The notes under the pieces: generated by a model
What the model saw: the letters and a program-made list of their open reading frames with translations, nothing else
What the model was told of the DNA's origin: nothing
The model's database searches: none
Translations under genes and position numbers: made by a program
Source of the DNA: an uncultured Bacteroidales bacterium
GTDB taxonomy: Bacteria > Bacteroidota > Bacteroidia > Bacteroidales > Paludibacteraceae
Assembly: GCA_902799555.1 (NCBI GenBank)
Contig: CADCBB010000010.1
Coordinates: 1-55,060, forward strand
Reading direction: 5' to 3'
DNA: 55,060 nucleotides
Shown here: positions 33,145 to 41,780 of the stretch, piece by piece
Layout: every line of letters begins with the position of its first letter
Position numbering within the stretch: position 1 is the first letter of the stretch

Positions 33145-34788
33145 TTACCATGTGAAAGCGTAACTTAACACAATGCCTTCCATCCGGGGTATATACCGGC
33201 AAATACCGCCGGAACAGTTAAACCCTTCTCTTGTCTTTGTATAACCTATATTCGCGCGGTGCGCACCGTAGGTAAACGTCAGACCCGCTGTGTAATAATG
33301 TTCGTTCGTCGCATCCGGCGCAAAACCGATGTTGTACATCCATTGACCGCTCAGCGTCCAGTGGTGAAACAGATTCAACTCGCATAACGCAAAGCACCAT
33401 TGGCCTTCGTGGTGCGGCGAATAGAGGTACTGCAACTCCCCTCGCAGCGACACGTCCGGCGTCATCTGCACCCGCGCATCGACGACCGCTATGCCCGAAC
33501 GGATCATTCTGCCGTGACCTTCTACCGCTTGCTGGTTATACGCCTGGTACATCAGCATCGCGTTCAACCACCATTGTTTGCTGATCCGTTTGTTCAACTC
33601 TACATGTACGTCCGTGTACGCTTCGCCGGCGATGTCGTTCTGCTGCGTGCGTATATGACTACCGGCCAGCGTAAGCGTTGTACCGTACTTGCCGCCAAAC
33701 GCACTCTTCTTCGGTGCTGTGTACCGGATTTCTCCCTGCACCGCTAACTCCCTGTCGCTGTAGTTGGTGGCATAAGGGTAGAGTGCGGCTAAGGCGTACG
33801 TGTGTTGGTGCGCAAAGGCCGGTAAGTGGTTCAATCGTCCTGCCAAACCTACACGTTGACGCTCCGATCGGAACGACATATTGTCCGAGTATTTGGCCTG
33901 TAGCAGTACCGACAGCCCTTTGCGCGAATAGCCGGTACTCAGCAATGCCGCATGGCCCCAACGGTAGTCGTAGTTGTTCTCTGCACACGGATCGTTCGCT
34001 TTGACGGCGTACTCCGCCAGCAGGTTAAATCCCTTCACGTTCAACTGTGTCCTCACTTCTCCGGCGCCTACCCAACGCGGCAGGTTATACATGTAAGTGC
34101 CGCTGATATCGGTCTTGGCGATGATCGTATCAAACGTCTCGTATTTGCTAACATAACTGCCGCCGAAGCTGAGGCTGATATCGTTCTCCTGCATCTGTTT
34201 GCTCCATTGTTCGACAGCTATCTCGATATCCGCTCCTATGGCTGCGTTCTGCATGTAGTTCCATCCCCACGCCTGATCCTTGTAGCAGTCCCAATACCGC
34301 CTTTGTTTTCCGCCTAAAGCGGTGAGACGGATACCTTTGTACGGTTGCACTTCTATCTTCGCACCCCGTAACGCACCGTCAATACCTAACGCACGGTCTT
34401 CGTATAGGTTCAAGATCAGACCTGAACCGAACTGTCCGTACACGTCGCCTACCGTGATCTCGCCCCATGTGAAAGCGGCAGCTACACTCAGATGCCCGAT
34501 GCCGTGCCCTGCAAAATCCGCTTCGTATCCGGGCATAGGCCATTGGTTCATCTCCAGCCGAGTCTTGGCGCGCAATTCACGGAATGTACCGCGCTCTGTC
34601 TGCCAGTTCACGCCGATATCGGCATAACTGTTACTGTGGTACATCACCGGCGTCCGGTCCAGCAAGCCGTCATGCTGCACTCCTCCGCTCACAAACACGG
34701 TATCATTCGCCCAAATGACCAATGACCAATGACAAATGACCAATAGGAGCAGGCTACTTAAAATATGTTGGCAATTCCAATTCGTCAC
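33145..34788 (-). CDS. DUF6029-type outer-membrane protein
   Basis: 547 residues with the beta-barrel-like strand pattern of the DUF6029 family. After the signal sequence come FVSGGVQHDGLL and GDVYGQFGSGLILNLYEDR, which is typical. The C-terminal strand ends GIVLSYAFTW. The start is a GTG at 34788; no ATG is available. The signal core LLLLVICHWSLVIWA is encoded by a repeat tract (34712-34746). The gene overlaps the TlpA-like gene by 35 nt and forms a surface module with the Omp28-like genes. Confidence 0.82.
   Translation of the reverse strand: MTNWNCQHILSSLLLLVICHWSLVIWANDTVFVSGGVQHDGLLDRTPVMYHSNSYADIGVNWQTERGTFRELRAKTRLEMNQWPMPGYEADFAGHGIGHLSVAAAFTWGEITVGDVYGQFGSGLILNLYEDRALGIDGALRGAKIEVQPYKGIRLTALGGKQRRYWDCYKDQAWGWNYMQNAAIGADIEIAVEQWSKQMQENDISLSFGGSYVSKYETFDTIIAKTDISGTYMYNLPRWVGAGEVRTQLNVKGFNLLAEYAVKANDPCAENNYDYRWGHAALLSTGYSRKGLSVLLQAKYSDNMSFRSERQRVGLAGRLNHLPAFAHQHTYALAALYPYATNYSDRELAVQGEIRYTAPKKSAFGGKYGTTLTLAGSHIRTQQNDIAGEAYTDVHVELNKRISKQWWLNAMLMYQAYNQQAVEGHGRMIRSGIAVVDARVQMTPDVSLRGELQYLYSPHHEGQWCFALCELNLFHHWTLSGQWMYNIGFAPDATNEHYYTAGLTFTYGAHRANIGYTKTREGFNCSGGICRYIPRMEGIVLSYAFTW
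34712..34746 (-). repeat. Tandem ATGACCA tract encoding a signal-peptide core
   Basis: Repeats of ATGACCA/ATGACAA. The minus-strand reading LVICHWSLVIWA forms the hydrophobic part of the DUF6029 signal peptide. Confidence 0.8.
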
Positions 34789-35227
34789 CTGCGCTATATC
34801 CGGTATGATTATATACGATCTCGCCTTTGCTATTTACCACAAACAAGTGCGGTACGTTCTGCACGTTCATCGCCCGCTTGAGCGTTCCGTTCGGATCAAG
34901 CAACACGGGAAACTCCCATCCGTTGCCGTCTACCAGAGGCTTCACTTTTTGAACGTCCTGCCCCTGATCGATCGAAACGAGATAAACCGTCACGCCGGTC
35001 TCCTCCTGCCATTCGGCATAGAGTTCGTCGATCGCCTTCAACTCCCGCATACAAGGCTTGCACCAGGTAGCAAAGAAAGCCAATACCACCGGTTTACCGC
35101 TCTGCGCCAACGCGCCTACTTCCACGCGCTTCCCGTTCATATCCTGTAACGTCACCGCCGGCAATGCCGCCTGGATCCCGAGGCAGCAAACCAGCATCAT
35201 CAAGCCTATTCCAATTCGTCTTTTCAT
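34754..35227 (-). CDS. TlpA-like thiol-disulfide oxidoreductase
   Basis: 157 residues. A signal peptide (MKRRIGIGLMMLVCCLGIQA) leads to a thioredoxin-like fold with the active site FFATWCKPCMREL near residue 58-70 and the cis-Pro in NVQNVPHLFV near 125. It probably reduces or isomerises disulfides outside the cytoplasm, perhaps of the Cys-containing lipoproteins encoded next. It is the first gene of the minus-strand run that ends with prmA. Start 35227 is the first ATG giving a signal peptide. Confidence 0.88.
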   Translation of the reverse strand: MKRRIGIGLMMLVCCLGIQAALPAVTLQDMNGKRVEVGALAQSGKPVVLAFFATWCKPCMRELKAIDELYAEWQEETGVTVYLVSIDQGQDVQKVKPLVDGNGWEFPVLLDPNGTLKRAMNVQNVPHLFVVNSKGEIVYNHTGYSAGDELELPTYFK

Positions 35228-35248
35228 ATATGTACATATTTTGCGCTG

Positions 35249-35280
35249 CAAAATTACTCATTTTTTTCGACATACGCAAG
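35249..35280 (-). promoter_or_regulatory. Promoter of the tlpA-to-prmA run
   Basis: Minus strand: CTTGCGTATGTC (35280-35269), 12 nt, TAATTTTG (35256-35249), then CA. Directly upstream is a GCGCGCGGG block followed by an A-rich tract, shared with the prfB promoter. Confidence 0.8.
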
Positions 35281-35316
35281 CCCGCGCGCATTTTTTCTTC
35301 TTTTTTGATAAATTCC

Positions 35317-35378
35317 CACCTTCGTCATGTCCTCTTCCCACCTTCGTCATGTCCTCATTTCGTCATAACGTCATGACG
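35317..35378 (+). promoter_or_regulatory. CGTCAT boxes upstream of the GH3 operon
   Basis: CGTCAT occurs at 35323, 35345, 35361 and 35369, with an inverted copy ending at 35378 so that CGTCATGACG is a palindrome. The first two boxes are in a 22-bp tandem repeat. The array ends about 15 nt before the -33 element and looks like binding sites for a regulator. Confidence 0.6.
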
Positions 35379-35393
35379 ATTTTGTAAAAAAAA

Positions 35394-35425
35394 TTTGCAT
35401 ATATGCAATTTTTGTTGTACCTTTG
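35394..35425 (+). promoter_or_regulatory. GH3 operon promoter
   Basis: TTTGCATATATG (35394-35405), 12 nt, TACCTTTG (35418-35425). The -7 box is part of an inverted repeat ACCTTTGC-AGCC-GCAAAGGT, as at the RAYT promoter. Confidence 0.85.
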
Positions 35426-35447
35426 CAGCCGCAAAGGTTTTGAATAT

Positions 35448-37310
35448 ATGAGCAAAAAGATAAAACCCTATTTGGATCAGGAAGGCAGAGCGTTGCCTTA
35501 TCCATGGATTATCAACACGATGCTGTGCATTGTGGGCGGATTGCAGACCCTTCGTCTGCGGTTCTGGAGTCGTAAACCGCGCCATACGGCGGAGAAGACG
35601 CTGCGTGATATATTGACCATCTCGCGCGACACCGTTTATGGTAAGGAGCATCATTTTGACCGAATCCTGAGTGCTACGACCGCTGAGGACCTCTTTCGTC
35701 TGTACCGTCTTTATGTGCCGGTGAATAACAGTTTTGAGCCCCTGCGTCCTTACGTAGAGCGGCATAAGAACGGCGAGGAGAACGTTCTCTTCCCCGGTAA
35801 GCCGGATATGTATGCGACGACTTCCGGTACGACGAGTGCACCGAAATGGATCCCGATGACGCATAAGTATCTGAAGGATGTATATGGCAAGATGAGTCAT
35901 ATCTGGACCTGGAACTTCGTCAAGCACCGCAGCCGAATCTTCGGCGGTCATATCTTCACGACGGTAGGTAAAGAATGCGAAGGCTATGCGCCGGACGGTA
36001 CGCTCTTTGGTGCCGTGAGCGGTGTGTTGGTGCGGGATATCCCGTCGATCATCAAGAAGCACTATACAGCGCCGGCGAGTGTGATGTCGATTCCGGATTA
36101 CGGCGCACGCAACTACACGTTGATGCGGCTCGCTTTGCAGCACCGCGATGTGACCCTCTGGGCAACGGCGAACCCCTCCACGATCCTCGAGTTGCTCCGC
36201 GCGCTCAATGAGAACACGGAGGAGATGATCACGGATATCGAGAAGGGTACGATATGCGAAGATTTCGATATCCCCTATGAGATCCGGTCAGAACTGGATG
36301 CGTATGTGCAACCTCGTCCGGAACGGGCCGCGGAACTGCGCAAGATTCTTGCCGAGACGGGACATTTGTACCCGCGGGATTTCTGGCCGTGGTTGCAGTA
36401 CCTCAGTACCTGGAAATGCGGCAACACGAAGATCTACATGGATAAATACATGGACCAGTTCAACTGGGACAAGACCTTCTATCAGGAACTGGGCTATATC
36501 GCGACGGAGTGTCGTTTCGGTTTCTCGCTGGACGACACGAACGAGAGTGTGCTTTTCCCGCAATTCCATTATTACGAGTTCGTGGAGGAGAGCGAACTGG
36601 ACTCGCCCCACAAACATTTCCTGCAGATCGACGAACTGGAGGTAGGCAAGCGTTACTGCGCGTACGTGACCACCTATGCCGGTCTTTTCCGATACAATAT
36701 GAATGACCTCGTTGAGGTAGGCGGCCATTTCCGGAACACGCCGACGGTCCATATGATTTCGAAGGTGAACGGTATTGTATCGCTCACCGGTGAGAAACTC
36801 TACGAACCGCAGTTCATGGATGCGGTGCATCAGGCCGAGGACGAGACGGGTATCAAGACCAAGTTCTTCGTGGGTTTTGCCGATGTGGAGGAATCCAAGT
36901 ATCATTTCTACTACGAGTTCGCGGACGAGAAGATCACGCAAGAGCAAGCAGAGGCGTTCACCAAGGTTGTGGACGAGAAGCTGCAGCATATCAATCTCGA
37001 ATACGAGTCCAAGCGGCAATCGTTCCGTCTCCATGATCCAGAGACGCATATACTCCTTTCTAACGCGTACGCGCGTTTTAAGGCGGCATGTCTGAAGGAT
37101 GGTTTCCGTGACGGACAATTCAAGTTCAACCTGCTGATGCAGGACGAGAAACGCCGTACCAAGTTTAACATGCTCCAACGCTGGGAGAGCCGCTTGGAAC
37201 GCTTCAGCGATACGATTATTGAAAAAGCAGATAAGATTGATGAAAGACGTAAAGAACGCGCTAAACGGCGTCAGAACCGTAGTGTTCGACCTGGACGGAA
37301 CGCTGTATGA
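35448..37310 (+). CDS. GH3 family acyl-amide synthetase
   Basis: GH3 enzymes activate a carboxylic acid with ATP and join it to an amino acid or other amine. The adenylation motif MYATTSGTTSAPKWIPMT is near residue 125, with later blocks TEYCRFGF-like ATECRFGFSLDD near 360 and YRYNMNDLVEVGG-like RYNMNDLVEVGG near 420. Length 620 residues. Substrate unknown. It heads an operon with a HAD phosphatase, an acyltransferase and steroid-type reductases, so a lipid or steroid acid is a possible substrate. The start at 35448 is chosen from the promoter; the frame upstream is leader. Confidence 0.88.
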   Translation: MSKKIKPYLDQEGRALPYPWIINTMLCIVGGLQTLRLRFWSRKPRHTAEKTLRDILTISRDTVYGKEHHFDRILSATTAEDLFRLYRLYVPVNNSFEPLRPYVERHKNGEENVLFPGKPDMYATTSGTTSAPKWIPMTHKYLKDVYGKMSHIWTWNFVKHRSRIFGGHIFTTVGKECEGYAPDGTLFGAVSGVLVRDIPSIIKKHYTAPASVMSIPDYGARNYTLMRLALQHRDVTLWATANPSTILELLRALNENTEEMITDIEKGTICEDFDIPYEIRSELDAYVQPRPERAAELRKILAETGHLYPRDFWPWLQYLSTWKCGNTKIYMDKYMDQFNWDKTFYQELGYIATECRFGFSLDDTNESVLFPQFHYYEFVEESELDSPHKHFLQIDELEVGKRYCAYVTTYAGLFRYNMNDLVEVGGHFRNTPTVHMISKVNGIVSLTGEKLYEPQFMDAVHQAEDETGIKTKFFVGFADVEESKYHFYYEFADEKITQEQAEAFTKVVDEKLQHINLEYESKRQSFRLHDPETHILLSNAYARFKAACLKDGFRDGQFKFNLLMQDEKRRTKFNMLQRWESRLERFSDTIIEKADKIDERRKERAKRRQNRSVRPGRNAV

Positions 37311-37857
37311 CAAGCGAGGTTTAGCCGGTAGGGTGGTGCGTCGCCTTTGGTGGTGTCTGCCCTTATTGGCGGCGGAGCGTCTGGCGCGGCGAAACGCCCA
37401 TTATGTCCAGTTCGCTTCCGAAGAGGAGTTCTTCGGTGCTTTCTTCGCGACTATGGCGCGTGGCCATTGGTGGAGCGCGGGTATCGCAGCACAATGGTAC
37501 AACCATGTCTATATGCCAACGATGATTGCGATGATTCGGAAGTACCATCATCCGCGGCCGGAAGTGATGGCTATCTTGGACGAATGTCGTGAGCGAGGCT
37601 TGCAGATGGCGATCTACTCAGACTACGGTGCGGTCATCGAGAAACTCGAGGCCTTGGGTATCGATCCGAGCCTGTTTGAATTAAAGATCTCTGCGCCGGA
37701 GTTAGGTGCACTCAAGCCTTCCGAACCCTGCGCAAGACGCGTGATAGAAATGCTGCAAGCTGATCCGAAGACGACGCTCTTCGTAGGCGATCGGGATGAG
37801 AAAGACGGAGCTTCAGCAAGAAACGTGGGAGCACGGTTCTTGTTAATTGAAAATTGA
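37240..37857 (+). CDS. HAD-superfamily phosphatase
   Basis: 205 residues. Motif I VVFDLDGTLYD is near residue 14, motif II SDYG near 127, motif III Lys in GALKPSEP near 160 and motif IV VGDRDEKDG near 185. The substrate cannot be told. The start at 37240 lies inside the GH3 gene, an overlap of 71 nt in another frame, so the two are tightly coupled. The last residues (LLIEN) enter a tandem repeat linker. Confidence 0.85.
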   Translation: MKDVKNALNGVRTVVFDLDGTLYDKRGLAGRVVRRLWWCLPLLAAERLARRNAHYVQFASEEEFFGAFFATMARGHWWSAGIAAQWYNHVYMPTMIAMIRKYHHPRPEVMAILDECRERGLQMAIYSDYGAVIEKLEALGIDPSLFELKISAPELGALKPSEPCARRVIEMLQADPKTTLFVGDRDEKDGASARNVGARFLLIEN

Positions 37858-37880
37858 AAATTGAAAATTGAAAATTGAAA
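37843..37880 (+). repeat. Tandem AAAATTG tract at a gene junction
   Basis: Five units of TTGAAAA span the stop of the HAD gene and reach to just before the next ATG. Confidence 0.85.
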
Positions 37881-37883
37881 GGG

Positions 37884-38768
37884 ATGAATAAGCGCTATCA
37901 AGATTTAAAAGTGACGCCGGGGACGTATGTGCCGCCGGTAAAGACGGACTATCCGGAGGATGATCCGTATGTAGGTTTGTACAAACCGGTCTATGACCGT
38001 GATTTTCCGGCAGTAGATGCCACCTATCCCTATGCGAACGATTCGTTCTATGTCCGTTGGCGTAGTTTCTGGGGGTATATCTTCGTGCTCCGCACCTTAG
38101 GTCTTATCTTGCGGATCAAGTACGGCCTGAGATGGAAGTTGGAGGGCGATAAACACTGGACGCGTTTTTCATGGATCACCCGTTGGCGTCTGATGCGGAA
38201 ATACGATCTCCATAAAGGGGCAATCACGGTAGCGAACCACTGTTACCGGCACGATGCCGCGTCGGTTCTCAATGCCATCCATGCCTCCCATACTACGCGT
38301 ATCCCGATGTTTGCACCGAACTTCAAGACGAAGGATCAGCGCTTTTTGGTATGGGTAGGCGGTATACCTATTCCCGAAGCGGAAGCAGGACTGAGTGCGA
38401 TGAAAGCCTTCAATTCGGCCTTTGACGAATACGATGCGAAAGGGTACTGGTTTCATATCTTCCCCGAAGCCAAACGATGGGATTGGTATAAGCCGCTGCG
38501 TCCGTTCCAGAAAGGAGCGTTCACGATGGCGTATAAGTACAACAAACCTATTCTGCCGTGCGCTATCACGTACCGTGAACGAACCGGTTTATGGCGCTTG
38601 TTCGGTCCGAAAGACGAACCGTTGACGCAGGTCGTTATCGGTGCGCCTATCTATCCCGACACGACAAAACCCCGTGCCGTAGAAGTAGAACGATTATTAA
38701 ATGAAACACACGCAGCCGTATGTCGTTTAGCGGGAATAAAGAAAAACTCGTGGCCGTCACAGCTCTGA
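37884..38768 (+). CDS. Phospholipid/glycerol acyltransferase-like protein
   Basis: 294 residues. The HX4D motif is seen in VANHCYRHDAAS near residue 120 and a variant of the second motif in HIFPEAKRW near 195 (usual form FPEG). An N-terminal hydrophobic segment (FWGYIFVLRTLGLIL) may anchor it to the membrane. It likely transfers an acyl chain to a lipid or other alcohol. The gene overlaps the next by 49 nt. Confidence 0.8.
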   Translation: MNKRYQDLKVTPGTYVPPVKTDYPEDDPYVGLYKPVYDRDFPAVDATYPYANDSFYVRWRSFWGYIFVLRTLGLILRIKYGLRWKLEGDKHWTRFSWITRWRLMRKYDLHKGAITVANHCYRHDAASVLNAIHASHTTRIPMFAPNFKTKDQRFLVWVGGIPIPEAEAGLSAMKAFNSAFDEYDAKGYWFHIFPEAKRWDWYKPLRPFQKGAFTMAYKYNKPILPCAITYRERTGLWRLFGPKDEPLTQVVIGAPIYPDTTKPRAVEVERLLNETHAAVCRLAGIKKNSWPSQL

Positions 38769-39670
38769 TTGTGTCGATGCTCATCTGGTCGGTGAGCGGT
38801 ATAGCGATCAAGCATGCCTTGGTCGTCTTGCCGCCGTTCACGATGATTGTGATGCGGTTCGTACCTTCGGTACTGCTGATGCTCATCATTGGTCTGGTGC
38901 GTAGAAAACATTCGCTTTTCTGTCTTCAGAAAATGGATCTGAAGGACCTGCCGTTATTTCTGATCGCAGGTTTCTGTCAGCCTTTCCTCTACTATATGCT
39001 GGAGACCTATGCCTATGACGCATTGAATAGCCCTACGATCGCAGAGACTTTACTCTCGACGAGTCCGCTGCTCAGTCCGATCTTTGCGGCTGTGCTGCTC
39101 AAGGAGCGCGTGACCAAATACAATATTTTCGGTATCCTTATCTCAACTGCCGGTGTTTTTGCTTTGACCTTGGCGGGCAGTACCCACTATTCGATCGGTA
39201 GCTACTGGGGCGTTTTGTTGGCTTTTGCAGCGGTCTCGGCGGCTGTGGTAGATTCGGTGATGATGCGTAAGGCGCCTATGAAATACAGTTCGCTCTCTTT
39301 CGTCTTCTACACCCAACTGATCAGCCTTTGCTTCTTCATCCCGATCTGGTTCTTTAAAGAAGGACCGAGCGTCTTCGACAATGGACAATGGACAATGGAC
39401 AATGGACAATTTGTTACTGCGTTGTGGTGCGTGGGGTATCTGAGTGTTTTTGCCTCTGTGGCGGCGTTTATCCTCTTCTGTTTTGCGCTGCGCAAGGTAG
39501 GGGTGACGCAGGCGAATGCATTCAATAATATCCGTCCGGTGTTTACGGCGATTTGGATGATACTTTTCTTTGGCGAACACTTACCTCTCGCCAAATGGCT
39601 GGGGATCATCCTCATCATTGTCGGCCTGTTTATATGTCAAAAACAAGAAAATAATTTAAAAACACAATAA
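38720..39670 (+). CDS. EamA-family transporter (DMT superfamily)
   Basis: 316 residues, about ten membrane spans in two EamA halves, the first starting ALIVSMLIWSVSGIAIKHAL. Substrates of this family are varied metabolites; here it could export a product of the operon. A repeat tract (39377-39412) encodes FDNGQWTMDNGQF in the loop between the halves' spans. The start at 38720 overlaps the acyltransferase by 49 nt; a later Met at 38777 is less likely because it would cut the first span. Confidence 0.85.
   Translation: MSFSGNKEKLVAVTALIVSMLIWSVSGIAIKHALVVLPPFTMIVMRFVPSVLLMLIIGLVRRKHSLFCLQKMDLKDLPLFLIAGFCQPFLYYMLETYAYDALNSPTIAETLLSTSPLLSPIFAAVLLKERVTKYNIFGILISTAGVFALTLAGSTHYSIGSYWGVLLAFAAVSAAVVDSVMMRKAPMKYSSLSFVFYTQLISLCFFIPIWFFKEGPSVFDNGQWTMDNGQFVTALWCVGYLSVFASVAAFILFCFALRKVGVTQANAFNNIRPVFTAIWMILFFGEHLPLAKWLGIILIIVGLFICQKQENNLKTQ
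39377..39412 (+). repeat. In-frame 9-nt tandem repeat in the EamA gene
   Basis: About four units of ACAATGGAC read DNGQWTMDNGQ. The 9-nt period keeps the frame. Confidence 0.9.
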
Positions 39671-39674
39671 AATC

Positions 39675-40484
39675 ATGCAAAGTATTTACTCAACAGAGTT
39701 CTTTTACGACCTGTTATTTGTTCTTTTTTTAGTGGGTTTTGTGGTGTTCGTAGCTCTTTATTTTGTAGATGCGGGCTACGGCAAGATGCGTTCGGACAAA
39801 TGGGGGCCCGCGATGAATAACAAAGCCGGTTGGTTGCTGATGGAGGCACCGGTTTTTCTGGTGATGTTATATCTGTATTTAAAATCCTTCCACTTCAATG
39901 GAGGGGTTACCAGGCATGTGCCATACCTGCTTTTCTTCCTCATTTTTGAGTTCCATTATTTCCAGCGTTCCTTCATCTTCCCGTTCCTGCTGAAGGGGAA
40001 TAGTAAGATGCCGTTTGCGATCATGATTCTCTCTTTTATTTGGAACGTGGTCAACGGTTACATCCAGGGTTATTTCCTCTTTTACATAGCGCCTACGGAT
40101 CCGTTCTACGTGCATGCCTATACCTCTTCTTGGCTCACCGATCCGCGGTTCATCATCGGTACGCTGATTTTCTTCACAGGATGGGCGATCAACATGCACT
40201 CGGATCATGTGATTCGTCATTTGCGCGAACCGGGCGATACGAACCATTATTTGCCTAAAAAGGGAATGTACAAGTATGTGACGAGTGCCAACTATTTCGG
40301 TGAGATCACCGAGTGGTTAGGATTTGCCATCCTCACCTGGTCGTATGCCGGCTTGGTATTCTTCTGGTTTAGCTGCTGCAATCTTATCCCGCGTGCCAAC
40401 TCGATCTACCTCAAGTACGAAAAAGAATTCCCTGATGAGTTTGACCGTAAGAAACTAAAACGAATCATTCCGTTTATCTATTGA
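39675..40484 (+). CDS. Steroid 5-alpha-reductase homologue
   Basis: A 269-residue, six- to seven-span membrane protein. The C-terminal half (INMHSDHVIRHLREPGD, then SANYFGEITEWLGFAI) follows the vertebrate SRD5A1 pattern very closely, including Asn-x-His-Ser-Asp-His, Arg, and Asn-Tyr-x-Gly-Glu at the NADPH site. FHYFQRSFIFPFLLKG near residue 95 also matches. Such enzymes reduce the 4,5 double bond of 3-oxo-4-ene steroids to the 5-alpha form. In gut Bacteroidales a 5AR is known beside a 5-beta-reductase and a hydroxysteroid dehydrogenase; here an OYE and an SDR follow at once. Confidence 0.88.
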   Translation: MQSIYSTEFFYDLLFVLFLVGFVVFVALYFVDAGYGKMRSDKWGPAMNNKAGWLLMEAPVFLVMLYLYLKSFHFNGGVTRHVPYLLFFLIFEFHYFQRSFIFPFLLKGNSKMPFAIMILSFIWNVVNGYIQGYFLFYIAPTDPFYVHAYTSSWLTDPRFIIGTLIFFTGWAINMHSDHVIRHLREPGDTNHYLPKKGMYKYVTSANYFGEITEWLGFAILTWSYAGLVFFWFSCCNLIPRANSIYLKYEKEFPDEFDRKKLKRIIPFIY

Positions 40485-41761
40485 TGACGAGTAAACTATT
40501 TACGCCCTTTCAGTTAGGGCCTATAACGCTGCGGAATCGAATCATCCGCAGTGCGGCGTTTGAGAATATGGCGCGTAATAATGCGCCGACGAAGCAGTTG
40601 GAAGACTACCATGTGAGTGTAGCGCGCGGCGGAGTAGGTATGACTACGGTCGCGTATTGTGCGGTGGATCTGAGCGGTGTATCGTTTGACGGTCAACTTT
40701 ATGTGCGACCGGAGATCATCCCGGAGATGAAGAAGATGACGGACGCCATCCATGCGGAGGGCGCGAAAGCGTCTATCCAGTTGGGGCATTGCGGAAATAT
40801 GACCCATTTCTACACCTGTCATTGCATGCCTGTCAGTGCCGATACATGGTTTAACCTCTATAGTCCTACTATCCATCGTCGCCTAAAGGTGGAGGAGATC
40901 AAGCATCTTGTGAAGAAGTTCGGCGAGGCGGTGGATTTTGCCCGTGCGTGCGGTTTTGACTGCGTGGAGATTCATGCGGGTCATGCGTACCTGATTTCGC
41001 AGTTCTTAGCGCCTCGTACGAACCATCGTCATGACCGGTATGGCGGCTCTTTCGAGAATCGCGTGCGCTTCCTCAACGAAGTGCTGGACGAAGTGATGAT
41101 TCATGCCAAGGACGACATGGCGGTTGTAGTGAAAACCAATATGTGGGATGACTGCTGGAAAGGTGTGTCGATTGAAGAAGGTATCCAAGTAGCCAAAGAG
41201 ATAGCCAAGCATAAAGTGCACGGCATCGTCCTTTCCGGCGGTACGGTGAGCCGTTCGCCGATGACGATCTTAGGCGGCGCGATGCCGTACAAGACCCTGG
41301 CGCACTATATGAATACCAAGTCCTTCTGGTGGCTCAAGGCCGCGCTGAACATCCCGGGCGTACACCAGATCATGCTGCCGACACAACCCTTCCATGAGTT
41401 GTATTTCATGGACAAAGCGAAGATCTTCCAAAAGGCACTCAAGGATACGAATATTCCGCTCATCTATGTCGGCGGTGTACAGAGCGGAGACAACTGTCAG
41501 CAGATTATGGACGAGGGCTTCGAGCTCTTCCAGATCGCGCATGTGCTGATCAAAGATCCTGACTTCGTGAAGCATGTACAGGAGAATCCGCATTATCATG
41601 CCGGTTGTGGACGGTCCAACTACTGCGTCGGACGTATGTATACGCTGGATATGAAATGTCATGAATGCGTAGAGCGGGACGGCGAAGTGATCGCTCCGCG
41701 TATCAAAAAAGAAATTGCAGATCTTGAAGAGGCCGCAAGAAAATCTGTAAATGGTAAATGA
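40484..41761 (+). CDS. Old Yellow Enzyme-type NADH:flavin oxidoreductase
   Basis: 425 residues. The TIM barrel with FMN starts KLFTPFQLGPITLRNRII, with IHAGHAYLISQFLAP near residue 170 and RYGGSFENRVRF near 190. It probably reduces an activated carbon-carbon double bond. OYE-type enzymes act as 5-beta-reductases on 3-oxo-4-ene bile acids, fitting the 5AR in front. The C-terminal Cys cluster reads CGRSNYCVGRMYTLDMKC; where relatives have CxxCNxxC, one Cys is Ser. The ATG at 40484 shares one base with the 5AR stop. Confidence 0.87.
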   Translation: MTSKLFTPFQLGPITLRNRIIRSAAFENMARNNAPTKQLEDYHVSVARGGVGMTTVAYCAVDLSGVSFDGQLYVRPEIIPEMKKMTDAIHAEGAKASIQLGHCGNMTHFYTCHCMPVSADTWFNLYSPTIHRRLKVEEIKHLVKKFGEAVDFARACGFDCVEIHAGHAYLISQFLAPRTNHRHDRYGGSFENRVRFLNEVLDEVMIHAKDDMAVVVKTNMWDDCWKGVSIEEGIQVAKEIAKHKVHGIVLSGGTVSRSPMTILGGAMPYKTLAHYMNTKSFWWLKAALNIPGVHQIMLPTQPFHELYFMDKAKIFQKALKDTNIPLIYVGGVQSGDNCQQIMDEGFELFQIAHVLIKDPDFVKHVQENPHYHAGCGRSNYCVGRMYTLDMKCHECVERDGEVIAPRIKKEIADLEEAARKSVNGK

Positions 41762-41778
41762 TTAAATCGTAAATGGAT
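41743..41778 (+). repeat. Tandem GTAAATG tract between OYE and SDR genes
   Basis: Units GTAAATGATTAAATC cover the OYE stop codon and the gap to the SDR start. Confidence 0.75.
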
Positions 41779-41780
41779 CG

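Noticed and set aside
36288-37313. Minus-strand open frame of 341 codons
   Set aside because: It is the antisense of the GH3 gene, which has clear family motifs.
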